In this document: one piece after another, positions 49,596 through 57,530 of the stretch | Layout: each line of letters starts with the position of its first letter | Numbering within the stretch: position 1 is the first letter of the stretch | Assembly: GCA_023382535.1 (NCBI GenBank) | Contig: JAHDWA010000015.1 | Span: 1-64,000 of the forward strand | Length of the DNA stretch: 64,000 bases | Reading direction: 5' to 3' | DNA from: Anaerolineae bacterium | GTDB taxonomy: Bacteria > Chloroflexota > Anaerolineae > 4572-78 > J111 | Notes under the pieces: generated by a model | Told to the model about the DNA's origin: nothing | The model's input: the letters and a program-made list of their open reading frames with translations, nothing else | Database searches by the model: none | Made by a program: the position numbers and the translations under genes

Positions 49596-50768
49596 ATGAC
49601 TTCGACTCGTGACCAACTCCTAATTTATGTAAGTACCCTCCTCTGGGGCTTTGGCATGTCGCTCTTCACCTACATCCAGCCCCTCTACATCGCCGAATTG
49701 GGGGCGACGCCAGAACAGATTGGCTTGGTGCTGGCCCTGAGTGGACTGATGGTGCCTGTCTTGCACATCCCTATTGGCTGGTGGGCCGACCGACATGGCC
49801 GCCGGCCGCTCATTCGGGCCGGCTGGCTGCTGGGGGCGCTGGCAACTTTTGCTATCGCCGCTGCCCCGGATTGGCGCTGGGTTATCCTGGGGCTGACCGC
49901 CTATCAGCTCTCTAACTTTGCCATGCCGGCCTTTTACGGCCACCTGGCCGCCAGCACTCCTCCCGGCAGTTTGAACCGGGTTCTGGCGATCATCACCAGC
50001 AGTTTTACCATCGGCAGCATTGTTGCCCCGGCTCTGGGCGGCTGGATCGGCGAGCAGTGGGGGCTGCGGGCCGTCTATTTTGGGGCGGCAGTCACCTTTA
50101 GTCTGTCTACCCTGACTATATGGCCCATCACTGTCCTGCCCGCCGCAGGCCGCACCCCCTCAGCCGGTCCCCGCTATTTACTCTCAAATCGGGCCTTTAT
50201 CTGGCAGATCGCCTTCATCTTCCTGCTCTTTTTTGCCCTTGAGTTAGGCCAGGTGATGATCCCTAACTACCTGGAAGATGTACGTGGCCTGACGCTCGGT
50301 CAGATTGGCTGGCTGGGCACGCTGGGTTCACTGGGTATCATGCTGTTCAGCCTGGCGCTAAGCAATCTACCCAGCGAGCGGCGGGGATCGCTCCTCCTGA
50401 GTCAACTTGTCGCCCTGGCTGCGCTGATCCTGCTTTTGAACACACCGGCCCTGCTCTTTATCGGCCTGGCTTATTTTATTCATGGCAGCAACCGCCTGGT
50501 CCGGCCCATTGTTGACGCCCGGCTGGCCTATAGCCTCACCCCGGCCACGCTCAGTTTTGGCTACGGCTTTCGGGAGATGGCTATGCGGTCCGGCCTCGCC
50601 GCCGCGCCCTATGTCGCCGGTCTGCTTTATGCTTATCATCCCGCCTGGCCGCTGATCGCCGGTATCCTTGGCTTAACCCTTACCCTGATGCTGACCTTCA
50701 CCCTTCCAGCCGACGCGCGGGCGCACAGTCCGGCTGCTCTTTTGCAGCCTACAACCGCCGACGGTTAA
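49596..50768 (+). CDS. Major facilitator superfamily transporter
   Basis: A 390-residue protein with about 12 helices. MFS motif A is present after helix 2 as GWWADRHGRRPLIRAGWLLG, and a related loop occurs in the second half (SNLPSERRGSLLLSQL). The specificity cannot be told; drug exporters and sugar carriers share this outline. It starts one base after the DUF47 stop, so it is likely co-transcribed with the phosphate genes, although a functional link is not clear. Confidence 0.9.
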   Translation: MTSTRDQLLIYVSTLLWGFGMSLFTYIQPLYIAELGATPEQIGLVLALSGLMVPVLHIPIGWWADRHGRRPLIRAGWLLGALATFAIAAAPDWRWVILGLTAYQLSNFAMPAFYGHLAASTPPGSLNRVLAIITSSFTIGSIVAPALGGWIGEQWGLRAVYFGAAVTFSLSTLTIWPITVLPAAGRTPSAGPRYLLSNRAFIWQIAFIFLLFFALELGQVMIPNYLEDVRGLTLGQIGWLGTLGSLGIMLFSLALSNLPSERRGSLLLSQLVALAALILLLNTPALLFIGLAYFIHGSNRLVRPIVDARLAYSLTPATLSFGYGFREMAMRSGLAAAPYVAGLLYAYHPAWPLIAGILGLTLTLMLTFTLPADARAHSPAALLQPTTADG

Positions 50769-50840
50769 AAAGCGCTGGAAACTTGGCCGCTGTCTAAAGT
50801 GCCTTTTGGGGCTTCGTTCTTCAAGAAGGATGGTAAATTC

Positions 50841-51575
50841 ATGCCGCAACTCATCCCGGCCCTGGCTCAATTAAACCCCGCCTTGGTTATTTTCGACAAG
50901 GACGGCACCCTGATTCATTTCGAGGCCATGTGGGGGGCCTGGGCCATTGATTTGGCTCAAAAATTGGAGGCCATAACCGGACGTTCGATGGCCGAACGGC
51001 TATATAAAGCCCTGGATTTCTACGCCGACACCGGCCAGATTGCTCCCCACGGCGCCCTCTCGGTGACGCCCATGGCCGGCCTACGCCTTTTGACTATCCA
51101 GGTCTTGGTGGGCGATATGGGCCTCTCGCCCGCTGCCGCCGAGGCCGCCGTAGCCAAAGTCTGGCAAACCCCCGACCCAGTTGCCACGGCTCACCCCCTG
51201 GCCGATCTTGACCGCTTATTTGCGGCGCTGCGAGTGCATGGTCTGCACATCGCCGTTGCCACCAGCGACGACCGTGCCCCTACGGCGGCCACTCTGGCCA
51301 AACTTGGCCTGGCCGATTTTGTCGCTGCCCTGGCCTGCGGCGATGACGGCATTCCCATCAAACCGGAGCCGGACATGGTCTTGACCCTCTGCCGGACGCT
51401 GGGCGTTCTCCCGGCCAAAACCGTCGTGGTCGGCGACAATGTGGCCGATTTGCAGATGGGCCGCGCTGCCGGGGCGGGTCTGGTTGTCGGCGTGCTGTCC
51501 GGGGTCAGTTCGGCGGAAATTTTGGGACCGCATGCGGATATTGTTTTGCCTTCGGTGGCGGGGTTGGTTGAGTAG
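50841..51575 (+). CDS. HAD-family phosphatase (phosphoglycolate-phosphatase-like)
   Basis: A 244-residue haloacid-dehalogenase hydrolase. The nucleophile Asp is in VIFDKDGTLI, motif II is AVATSDDRA, motif III the Lys in IPIKPEPDM and motif IV VVGDNVADLQMGRAAGAG. A helical cap of about 90 residues follows motif I, as in Gph/YjjG-type phosphatases of sugar phosphates. I use the ATG at 50841, with AAGGA upstream; the frame to 50799 extends without support. The promoter of the next gene lies in its last codons. Confidence 0.9.
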   Translation: MPQLIPALAQLNPALVIFDKDGTLIHFEAMWGAWAIDLAQKLEAITGRSMAERLYKALDFYADTGQIAPHGALSVTPMAGLRLLTIQVLVGDMGLSPAAAEAAVAKVWQTPDPVATAHPLADLDRLFAALRVHGLHIAVATSDDRAPTAATLAKLGLADFVAALACGDDGIPIKPEPDMVLTLCRTLGVLPAKTVVVGDNVADLQMGRAAGAGLVVGVLSGVSSAEILGPHADIVLPSVAGLVE

Positions 51576-51596
51576 TTCTGGCTAGTGTGGTATAAT
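51568..51596 (+). promoter_or_regulatory. Promoter of the LysM protein gene
   Basis: TTGAGT (51568-51573), 17-nt spacer, TATAAT (51591-51596) with the extended -10 TGG, overlapping the HAD stop. A GGGAGAGGGG ribosome site precedes the ATG at 51636. Confidence 0.75.
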
Positions 51597-51635
51597 TGGA
51601 CTAACATAACATAATCTTGGGGAGAGGGGAATTTT

Positions 51636-52802
51636 ATGACACTCAGAAACTTCAACCTTAATCTGGATGAGGCAACCTACCAGGCAATCCTGGCGCGCGC
51701 CCAACGAGAGGGCAAAACGCTCGAACAGCTCGTGGCCGAACTGGTCACGACTTACGCTCAAGGCGGGTCAAGCGGCCCTATAACAACTTACACCGTTCAG
51801 CGCGGCGATACCTTGAGCCGTATTGCCCGCACCGTTTATGGGGACGCCTATAAGTACCCGCTCATCCAACAAGCCAACAACCTCAGCGATCCCGGCCAGA
51901 TTTGGGTGGGCCAGGTGCTGGTCATCCCCGCCCTGGCTGCACCCCCCCCTGCTCCCGTGCCGACACCGGCTCCCCCTGCCCCGCCGCCTCCAGCACCTGC
52001 GCCAGCTCCGGCCCCGGTTCCGCTGCCGCCCCCTCCGCCTGCGCCACCTCCTCCTACACCTGTACCGCCCACGCCTGCCCCAGCTCCGGCGCCCTCCCCG
52101 CCCACACCAGCACCGGCTCCCGCACCCGTGGTTGATCCGTGCGCGCCCATTCCTAATGTTAATTACGGCGCCCTGCCCGTTGTCGGCCCGCCCGCCGACC
52201 GCCCCGCGGATAAACACGCCGACCTCAACCTGGCCCTGCGCAGTTTTTCGCCCACGGCCGGCAGGTTGAGTCTGATTGACATGGCCGGCGCCACCGACAA
52301 CCGCGCGCCTCAACTGGCCGATCTTTTTAACGACAAGCGGACGGGGGTGCTGACGAGTGTCTACAGCGTCAACAAGTGGAACTGGGAACCGCAGCCCAGT
52401 CCCGGCAAGCGCGGCGGGCCAATCACCGATTTTGAAGTGACCCTGGCCGGTTTTGAAGTAGAACCCGGCGAAACCCTCCACGTGCCGGGTGCGGGCTATG
52501 ATATTGGTCAGGGCAACCAGGTGCTCGTCCTTTACGCCGACCCCAATCGCATCACTTTGAAATACACCGGCGAAGACAGCGTGGTCAACGGCTACGCCAT
52601 CCATGTTGAAGGCATCTGCGTGGAACCGCGCTTGCTGGACTTGTACAACCGGATGAATGCCGCCGGGCGGAGGCAACTGCCCGCTCTGCGCGCCGGCCAG
52701 CCCTTTGGCCGCGCCCGCGGGGTGGAGATTCAGGTGGCTATTCGGGACACCGGCAAATTTATGGACCCGCGCGTCCGCAAGGATTGGTGGCGCGGAAGGT
52801 AA
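51636..52802 (+). CDS. LysM protein with ribbon-helix-helix-like head and proline-rich linker
   Basis: A 388-residue protein. Residues 1-42 (LRNFNLNLDEATYQAILARA, REGKTLEQLVAELV) look like a CopG-type ribbon-helix-helix domain. Residues 50-95 are a LysM domain (TYTVQRGDTLSRIARTVYGD to IWVGQVLVIP). Residues 100-165 are an almost pure Pro/Ala linker. The last 215 residues are an unrecognised, mainly beta domain with KWNWEPQPSPGKRGGPITDF and a YADPNRITLKYTGED strand. There is no signal peptide, which is odd for a LysM protein. A strong promoter and ribosome site lie upstream. Confidence 0.82.
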   Translation: MTLRNFNLNLDEATYQAILARAQREGKTLEQLVAELVTTYAQGGSSGPITTYTVQRGDTLSRIARTVYGDAYKYPLIQQANNLSDPGQIWVGQVLVIPALAAPPPAPVPTPAPPAPPPPAPAPAPAPVPLPPPPPAPPPPTPVPPTPAPAPAPSPPTPAPAPAPVVDPCAPIPNVNYGALPVVGPPADRPADKHADLNLALRSFSPTAGRLSLIDMAGATDNRAPQLADLFNDKRTGVLTSVYSVNKWNWEPQPSPGKRGGPITDFEVTLAGFEVEPGETLHVPGAGYDIGQGNQVLVLYADPNRITLKYTGEDSVVNGYAIHVEGICVEPRLLDLYNRMNAAGRRQLPALRAGQPFGRARGVEIQVAIRDTGKFMDPRVRKDWWRGR

Positions 52803-52811
52803 AGGGTAGAG

Positions 52812-52870
52812 GATGGAAGATAGAGGATAGTAGATTGAGAAGAACTATCTTCCATCTTCTATCTTCGATC
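52812..52870. repeat. GATGGAAGATAG hairpin at a convergent junction
   Basis: GATGGAAGATAG (52812-52823) pairs perfectly over 12 bp with CTATCTTCCATC (52845-52856); AGTAGAT and ATCTACT form a second pairing. The right arm carries the stop and last codons of the YitT gene. It lies between convergent genes. Confidence 0.85.
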
Positions 52871-53759
52871 TACTTTCTTTCTTCCTTACCCGCAGCACGC
52901 CGCCGCTGGCCTGATGGCCCTGGCCGATCACGATAAAAGCATGGGGGTCTACGTCGGTAACGATGGAGCGCAGGGTGTTGACTTCGGGCCGGCTGACGGT
53001 ACAAAACAGGACGGTGTGTTCGGTATGGGTAAACTTACCCTGGGCTGGCCAGCCGGTCACCCCAATTTGCAGACGGGTCAGCAGTGCCTGCGAGACCTCT
53101 TCGGCCGAATCGGTCACGATAAAAACGGTGCGAACCACGCTGGGACCTTCGAGTACGTAATCGGCCACAACGCCCCACAAAAATAGGGCCAGCAGGGCAT
53201 AAAGCGCCCGCTCCCAGCCAAACGCTAACCCGGCCAGCAAAATAATTCCACCATCAATCAGAATGTATATCTGGCTGATGGGAATGCCCGTTTTAATCTG
53301 CAATACTCGTGAAATAACCCCGCTGCCGGCGGTCGTCCCCTGTCCCCGGTAGATCAAGCCGGTAGCGAGCCCGCCCAGTACCGCCCCGTATAAGGCATTG
53401 AGCAGCAAATCGTCGGTGATGCCACGCGGCAGCCACCGCGCCAAAAAATCTACCCCCAGGTTAATCAGCAGCACCACGTACAGTGTGTTCACCAAAAAGC
53501 GAAACCGCCCCAGGTAGCGATAACCGAGGATCATCATGGGGATATTAAAGGCCATCATAATCATGCCAATCGGCACACTAATGAAATGATTGACGATAAT
53601 GGCCAGGCCGGTCACGCCGCCGGGTGAGAGCTGCGCCGGAGCCAGGAAAATATCCACATTGAGAATCTGGAGAAAAGCACCCAGGGTGAGGAAGAGTCCA
53701 TTCTTTAAACTGGTACGAAGATCCAACTGACTGACGAGGTCATTCAATTTTTGCTGCAT
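52845..53759 (-). CDS. YitT-family membrane protein
   Basis: A 304-residue protein. Residues about 20-195 contain five membrane helices of the YitT/DUF161 type (NGLFLTLGAFLQILNVDIFL, LSPGGVTGLAIIVNHF, GLIYRGQGTTAGSGVISRVL). Residues 200-285 are the C-terminal DUF2179 cytosolic domain (TVFIVTDSAEEVSQALLTRL, GVTGWPAQGKF, HAFIVIGQGHQASGG). The function is unknown. The final nine residues (SRSKIEDGR) come from the GATAGAAGATGG word repeat and look like an accidental extension. Confidence 0.9.
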   Translation of the reverse strand: MQQKLNDLVSQLDLRTSLKNGLFLTLGAFLQILNVDIFLAPAQLSPGGVTGLAIIVNHFISVPIGMIMMAFNIPMMILGYRYLGRFRFLVNTLYVVLLINLGVDFLARWLPRGITDDLLLNALYGAVLGGLATGLIYRGQGTTAGSGVISRVLQIKTGIPISQIYILIDGGIILLAGLAFGWERALYALLALFLWGVVADYVLEGPSVVRTVFIVTDSAEEVSQALLTRLQIGVTGWPAQGKFTHTEHTVLFCTVSRPEVNTLRSIVTDVDPHAFIVIGQGHQASGGVLRVRKKESRSKIEDGR

Positions 53760-53966
53760 AGGGCTGACCTGGGAATTGTTGCCTTATCTCAGAGAATTTA
53801 ATTTGGTGAGGGCAGCGAGGATTTCTCGGTCATTAGGCATAGGCGGCTCTTTGCCATTCAACTCATTCGAGGTCAAATAGATTTTTGAGCCGGTCGGCAG
53901 TTTGGACCTGCATGTGCGGGGATAACTCGCCAAGTTCGCGTTGCAGAAATGAAGTTGTCGTCATCA

Positions 53967-54071
53967 TCAGGCGGTGTAGGAGAGCGGGAACATAAAGTCA
54001 CCGCCGGCTTTGACCAGTTGACCGGCGGCACGCAGATGAAAATCGTAAAATGGCGTTCGACGTTCTGGCAT
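53967..54071 (-). pseudogene. Truncated GcvT-like aminomethyltransferase start
   Basis: GAGGAG stands six bases before an ATG at 54071. The following 34 codons read PERRTPFYDFHLRAAGQLVK then AGGDFMFPLSYTA, which resembles the N-terminus of GcvT-type folate aminomethyltransferases (R-TPLYD-H...G.F.MP..Y). Three in-frame stops in a row end it at 53967. The rest of the gene is missing. It is just downstream of the DgcA-like gene in the direction of the methylamine cluster. Seen: ribosome site and reading frame. Inferred: origin from a GcvT gene. Confidence 0.45.
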
Positions 54072-54090
54072 TTGAAGCTCCTCGTAAGTA

Positions 54091-54190
54091 GCCCTCACCC
54101 CCAACCCCACTCCCAGTGGGAGAGGGGAGTCGCGCCAGCGACGGGGTGAGGGCTTTTTCGTCGCTGGCGGCGAAGCCAGGGCTTCATGAA
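54091..54190. repeat. Compound palindromic repeat, copy 2 (intergenic)
   Basis: GCCCTCACCCC (54091-54101) pairs perfectly with GGGGTGAGGGC (54143-54153), followed by TTTTT; inside are CTCCCA-G-TGGGAG and CGC..GCG dyads, and outside GAAGCC-ag-GGCTTC. The 48 nt at 54110-54157 equal 16683-16730. On the plus strand it looks like an intrinsic terminator although no plus-strand gene precedes it closely. Confidence 0.9.
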
Positions 54191-54312
54191 CGTTCCTCGT
54201 AAAAATAGTAGACAATAGACGGTAGACAGGACAATTATACGACCCTGCAACCTTGCTATCCTGCTACGTTTCATTGTCGGTGGTGCGTCTCAGGCCACGA
54301 TGATATCTAAAG

Positions 54313-56355
54313 TTAGAGATCTTTACACAATCTGAGCGAATCGTAAATGGCGGCGTGGATGTTGCGGCTGGCAACGGCATCGCCGACGCGGAACAACTGG
54401 TACGGTCCAGCCGGGTTATTGACCAGCGTTTGGGGCCGGCCGGCAATCAGCGCCTCGATATCCACCTCGCCCAGGTTGGACGAACCTTCTTTCAGCTCAA
54501 AATACAGGTCGGCCACCGGCAGCGAGCCGTGTTCGACCACCACCTGGTCTACCACGCGCTCGACGGTGGACTTGTTGTATTCGTTGTAGAGCGTGGCGGC
54601 CAGCTTATCACCCTGCCGGCGCACGGCAGTCAAGCGATGGTTCAGGGTCAGGGTGACGCCCCGGTCATAAAAAACTTTGAGGTAGGCCGGGTAGCTCGTC
54701 CCGCCGATTTCCTGGGCTACCATCCGGTCCGGCGTGACCAGCTCCACTTGGGAGCCGATTCCGGCCATAAGTTCGACACAGGAGTAACTTTCGTAATTGC
54801 CGTGGTCGTCGAAAAATAACACGTTCGCGGCCGGTTTAGCATAGCCGCTTAAAATATCCCAGGAACTGACAACTAAGTCGGCCCCGGCAGGCAAAAAAGT
54901 GGTATTGGGCAGCCCACCCGTAGCCACAATCACGACCTCCGGCTTTTCGGCCAGCACGTCGGCCGCTTGAGCGTAATGGTTCAGGCGGACCTCCACCCCC
55001 AGCCGTTGGACCTGCTGGTAAAGCCAGCCGGTAATGCCGATAATATCCTGGCGGCGCGGGGCGCGGGCGGCAATCTGCACCTGCCCGCCCGGCTCGCGAT
55101 TGGCCTCAAACAAGACCACCTGGTGGCCCCGCTCGGCGCAGACCCGCGCTGCCTCCAAGCCACCCGGCCCGGCCCCCACCACGACGACCCGGCGAGGTTG
55201 GCCTGTCGCTTTGGGAATGATATGGGGCATGGTTTCTTCGCGGCCGGTGGCCGGATTATGAATGCAGAGCGCCTCCCGGCCAATGTAGATGCGGTCAATG
55301 CAGTAGCCCATCCCCACACAGGGGCGGATCTGTTCTTCCTCGCCGCGTTCGATTTTGGCGACAATATAGGGGTCGGCCATGTGGGCGCGGGTCATGCCGA
55401 CCATATCCACGATGCCGACGCCAACCGCGTGACGAGCCGTGGCCACATCGGCGATGCGGGCGGCGTGGAAAAGGGGAATATCAATTTCCTCGCGGATGGC
55501 CGCGGCCAGCGACAGGTGGGGCGCGCTCGGCGTGCCCATGTTGGGGATCACGTGCGACAATGCTTCGTCGCTGGCAATGAAGCCCTTGATGATGTTCACA
55601 AAGTCGAGCATGCCGGTCGCCACCAGACGGCGGGCGATTTCGGCGCAGTCGGCAAAGGTCAGCCCGCCTTCGACGCTCTCATCGCCGGACATGCGGATGC
55701 CGACAATAAAATCATCCCCGACCTGCCGGCGGATTTCGGCCAGGGTCTCCAGGCTGAAGCGCATGCGGTTAGCCAGGCTGCCGCCGTATTCGTCGGTGCG
55801 GCGGTTGATCAGCGGCGTCCAGAAGCTGTCGAACAGGTGGCCGTAGGCTTCGATCTCGACGCCGTCCAGGCCGCCCTCTTTGCAGCGCCGGGCCGCAGCG
55901 CCGTAGGCTTTGATGACCCGCTTGATGTCGGCAGTTTCCATCTCTTTGGGAAAAGAGCGGTGGGCCGGCTCACGGACACCGGAAGGGGCAATGGTCGGCA
56001 GCCAATTTTCGGTATCCCAGTAAGTTCGCCGGCCCATGTGGGTAATCTGGCACATGACCGCCGCGCCGTGGCGGTGGATGCGCTCGGCCATCTGCTGAAA
56101 ATAAGGGATAATCGAGTCATCCCCCACGTAAATTTGTCCAAAGGCCGCCGGCGAGTCGGGGGCAATGTTGGCCGAGCCGCCAAACATGGTCAGGGCCACA
56201 CCGCCCTTGGCCTTTTCTTCCTGGTAAAGCTGGTAGCGCAGCTTGGGTTTGGCATCCTCACAGTAGGACGGTTCGTGGCTGGTGCTGAGGATGCGGTTTT
56301 TCAGGCGCAGATGTTTTAATTGAAAGGGTTGGAGGAGGGGATCGGTTTGCGTCAT
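54313..56355 (-). CDS. TMADH/DgcA-like flavin amine dehydrogenase (NADH:flavin oxidoreductase family)
   Basis: A 680-residue protein. Residues 1-335 are an Old Yellow Enzyme-type TIM barrel holding FMN (LKNRILSTSHEPSY, the DEYGGSLANRMRF loop, DMVGMTRAHMADPY). Next comes a cysteine region with C346, C352 and C364; in trimethylamine dehydrogenase four Cys bind a [4Fe-4S] cluster, and here the second is Met349. Residues 388-670 are an FAD/NAD-like domain (RVVVVGAGPGGLEAARVCAE). Relatives demethylate dimethylglycine (DgcA) or N-methylproline, or trimethylamine. With etfA and etfB just upstream, an ETF-coupled N-demethylase is likely. A GGAGG lies seven bases before the ATG. Confidence 0.87.
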   Translation of the reverse strand: MTQTDPLLQPFQLKHLRLKNRILSTSHEPSYCEDAKPKLRYQLYQEEKAKGGVALTMFGGSANIAPDSPAAFGQIYVGDDSIIPYFQQMAERIHRHGAAVMCQITHMGRRTYWDTENWLPTIAPSGVREPAHRSFPKEMETADIKRVIKAYGAAARRCKEGGLDGVEIEAYGHLFDSFWTPLINRRTDEYGGSLANRMRFSLETLAEIRRQVGDDFIVGIRMSGDESVEGGLTFADCAEIARRLVATGMLDFVNIIKGFIASDEALSHVIPNMGTPSAPHLSLAAAIREEIDIPLFHAARIADVATARHAVGVGIVDMVGMTRAHMADPYIVAKIERGEEEQIRPCVGMGYCIDRIYIGREALCIHNPATGREETMPHIIPKATGQPRRVVVVGAGPGGLEAARVCAERGHQVVLFEANREPGGQVQIAARAPRRQDIIGITGWLYQQVQRLGVEVRLNHYAQAADVLAEKPEVVIVATGGLPNTTFLPAGADLVVSSWDILSGYAKPAANVLFFDDHGNYESYSCVELMAGIGSQVELVTPDRMVAQEIGGTSYPAYLKVFYDRGVTLTLNHRLTAVRRQGDKLAATLYNEYNKSTVERVVDQVVVEHGSLPVADLYFELKEGSSNLGEVDIEALIAGRPQTLVNNPAGPYQLFRVGDAVASRNIHAAIYDSLRLCKDL

Positions 56356-56441
56356 CGGCTTGCCTCCTTCAGAAACAACAGCTTTTTACTCGTACTGCGT
56401 GTTGCATGTTGCGTAAAACGAAAACCCAACACGAGCCATAC

Positions 56442-57416
56442 TTATCCAGCCCGCGCTTTTCTAATCGCCTCGCTGATGGCCGGGACCACTTGATGCAGGT
56501 CGCCGATGACGGCGTAGTGGGCTTTGGCAACGATCGGCGCTTCGGGGTCGGTGTTGATGGCAATGATATTTTTGGAGCCTTTGCAGCCGACATAGTGCTG
56601 AATCGCCCCGCTGATGCCGCAGGCAAAGTAGACTTCCGGCGCAACCCGCGAGCCGGTCTGCCCGACCTGGTCGGCGTGGGGACGCCAGCCCTCGTTGGTA
56701 ACGGCCCGCGAGCAGCCAACCGCCCCGTTGAGCAGAGCCGCTAACTCTTCCAGGCTCTCGAAACCCTCCGTGCTGCCCACGCCGCGCCCGCCGCTGACCA
56801 CCACCCGGGCATCGGTCAGCGAGATCTTGTCCCTGGCCGACTCAACCCGCGAGACCACCCGCACCCGGAAATCCTTGTCGCTCAGGGTGGGTGTGATCAG
56901 ATTCAGAGCCACCTCCCCGGCCCCAGGAACCTGCTCCGCCGGGATGACGTGCGGCGCTACGGTTAAAAGTTTGGGCTGGCCGTGCAGCCGGGCCTCTTCC
57001 AGCAGACTGCCGCCCCAGCGCACCCGCGTCACCCGGTAGCTCTCGCCCGGCTGGACTTCCGTGCAGTTGGCGGCCACGGGTAGATCGCTTTTGGCGGCCA
57101 AATGGGCCAGCACCTCGTTGCCCCGGTCGGTACCGGCGGCGAGGACCGCCTGGGGTTTTTCGGACTCTACGAGTTGGATGAGACTCTGCGCCCAGGCTTG
57201 CGGGGCGTAGTCGTCCAGGCGCTCGTGCTGCACCAGGTGAATCCTGGCGACGCCGTAAGCCGCCGCTTCTTGAGCCAAACTCCGCCCGCTTTCACCGACG
57301 ATCACGGCTTCCAGCGGCGTGTCCAGTTCTCCTGCCAATTTTCGGGCCAGGGTCAGCATCTCCCACGAGGCTTTATGCGGTTTGCCCCGGTCGTGTTCGA
57401 TTAATCCCAGAATCAT
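56442..57416 (-). CDS. etfA: Electron transfer flavoprotein, alpha subunit
   Basis: A 324-residue FAD-binding subunit of ETF, which takes electrons from flavin dehydrogenases. The C-terminal FAD domain has VVSGGRGVGSTEGFESLEEL, AVGCSRAVTNEGW, the QTGSRVAPEVYFACGISGAIQ segment and NIIAINTDPEAPI. I use the ATG at 57416, since the frame up to 57512 reads through a triple hairpin. GGGG lies eight bases before. Located between etfB and the DgcA-like gene on the same strand. Confidence 0.95.
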   Translation of the reverse strand: MILGLIEHDRGKPHKASWEMLTLARKLAGELDTPLEAVIVGESGRSLAQEAAAYGVARIHLVQHERLDDYAPQAWAQSLIQLVESEKPQAVLAAGTDRGNEVLAHLAAKSDLPVAANCTEVQPGESYRVTRVRWGGSLLEEARLHGQPKLLTVAPHVIPAEQVPGAGEVALNLITPTLSDKDFRVRVVSRVESARDKISLTDARVVVSGGRGVGSTEGFESLEELAALLNGAVGCSRAVTNEGWRPHADQVGQTGSRVAPEVYFACGISGAIQHYVGCKGSKNIIAINTDPEAPIVAKAHYAVIGDLHQVVPAISEAIRKARAG

Positions 57417-57430
57417 AACCTTTACCCCTT

Positions 57431-57509
57431 GCCTGGGATTCAAATCCCAGGCTGACACTTGCCCCTGCACGCAAGTGCAGGTGTAATTCAAGTCGGCACT
57501 GAGCCGACT
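57431..57509. repeat. Three consecutive hairpins between etfB and etfA
   Basis: GCCTGGGATT (57431-57440) / AATCCCAGGC (57443-57452); CCTGCAC (57464-57470) / GTGCAGG (57475-57481), flanked by ACACTTGC/GCAAGTG; and AGTCGGC (57491-57497) / GCCGACT (57503-57509). All are perfect. The middle one shares its words with the long hairpin at 63590-63631. Confidence 0.85.
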
Positions 57510-57530
57510 CAAAATCGTTTACGAGTAGCT

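Larger units (their letters stand above)
53760..54312. other. 553-nt region without an intact gene
   Basis: It holds a short GcvT-like gene start (53967-54071), the compound palindromic repeat copy 2, a GTAGACAATAGAC word repeat (54207-54231) and CTTGCTATCCTGCTACG words (54251-54268). Two short minus-strand frames (about 53865-53970 and 53785-53900) read LQRELGELSPHMQVQTADRL and KEPPMPNDREILAALTKLNS; neither is recognised. Confidence 0.5.

Noticed and set aside
54967..56319. A 450-codon plus-strand frame opposite the DgcA-like gene
   Set aside because: Pure antisense shadow: rich in Gly, Ala, Asp and His without any domain, while the minus-strand frame has clear flavoprotein motifs.
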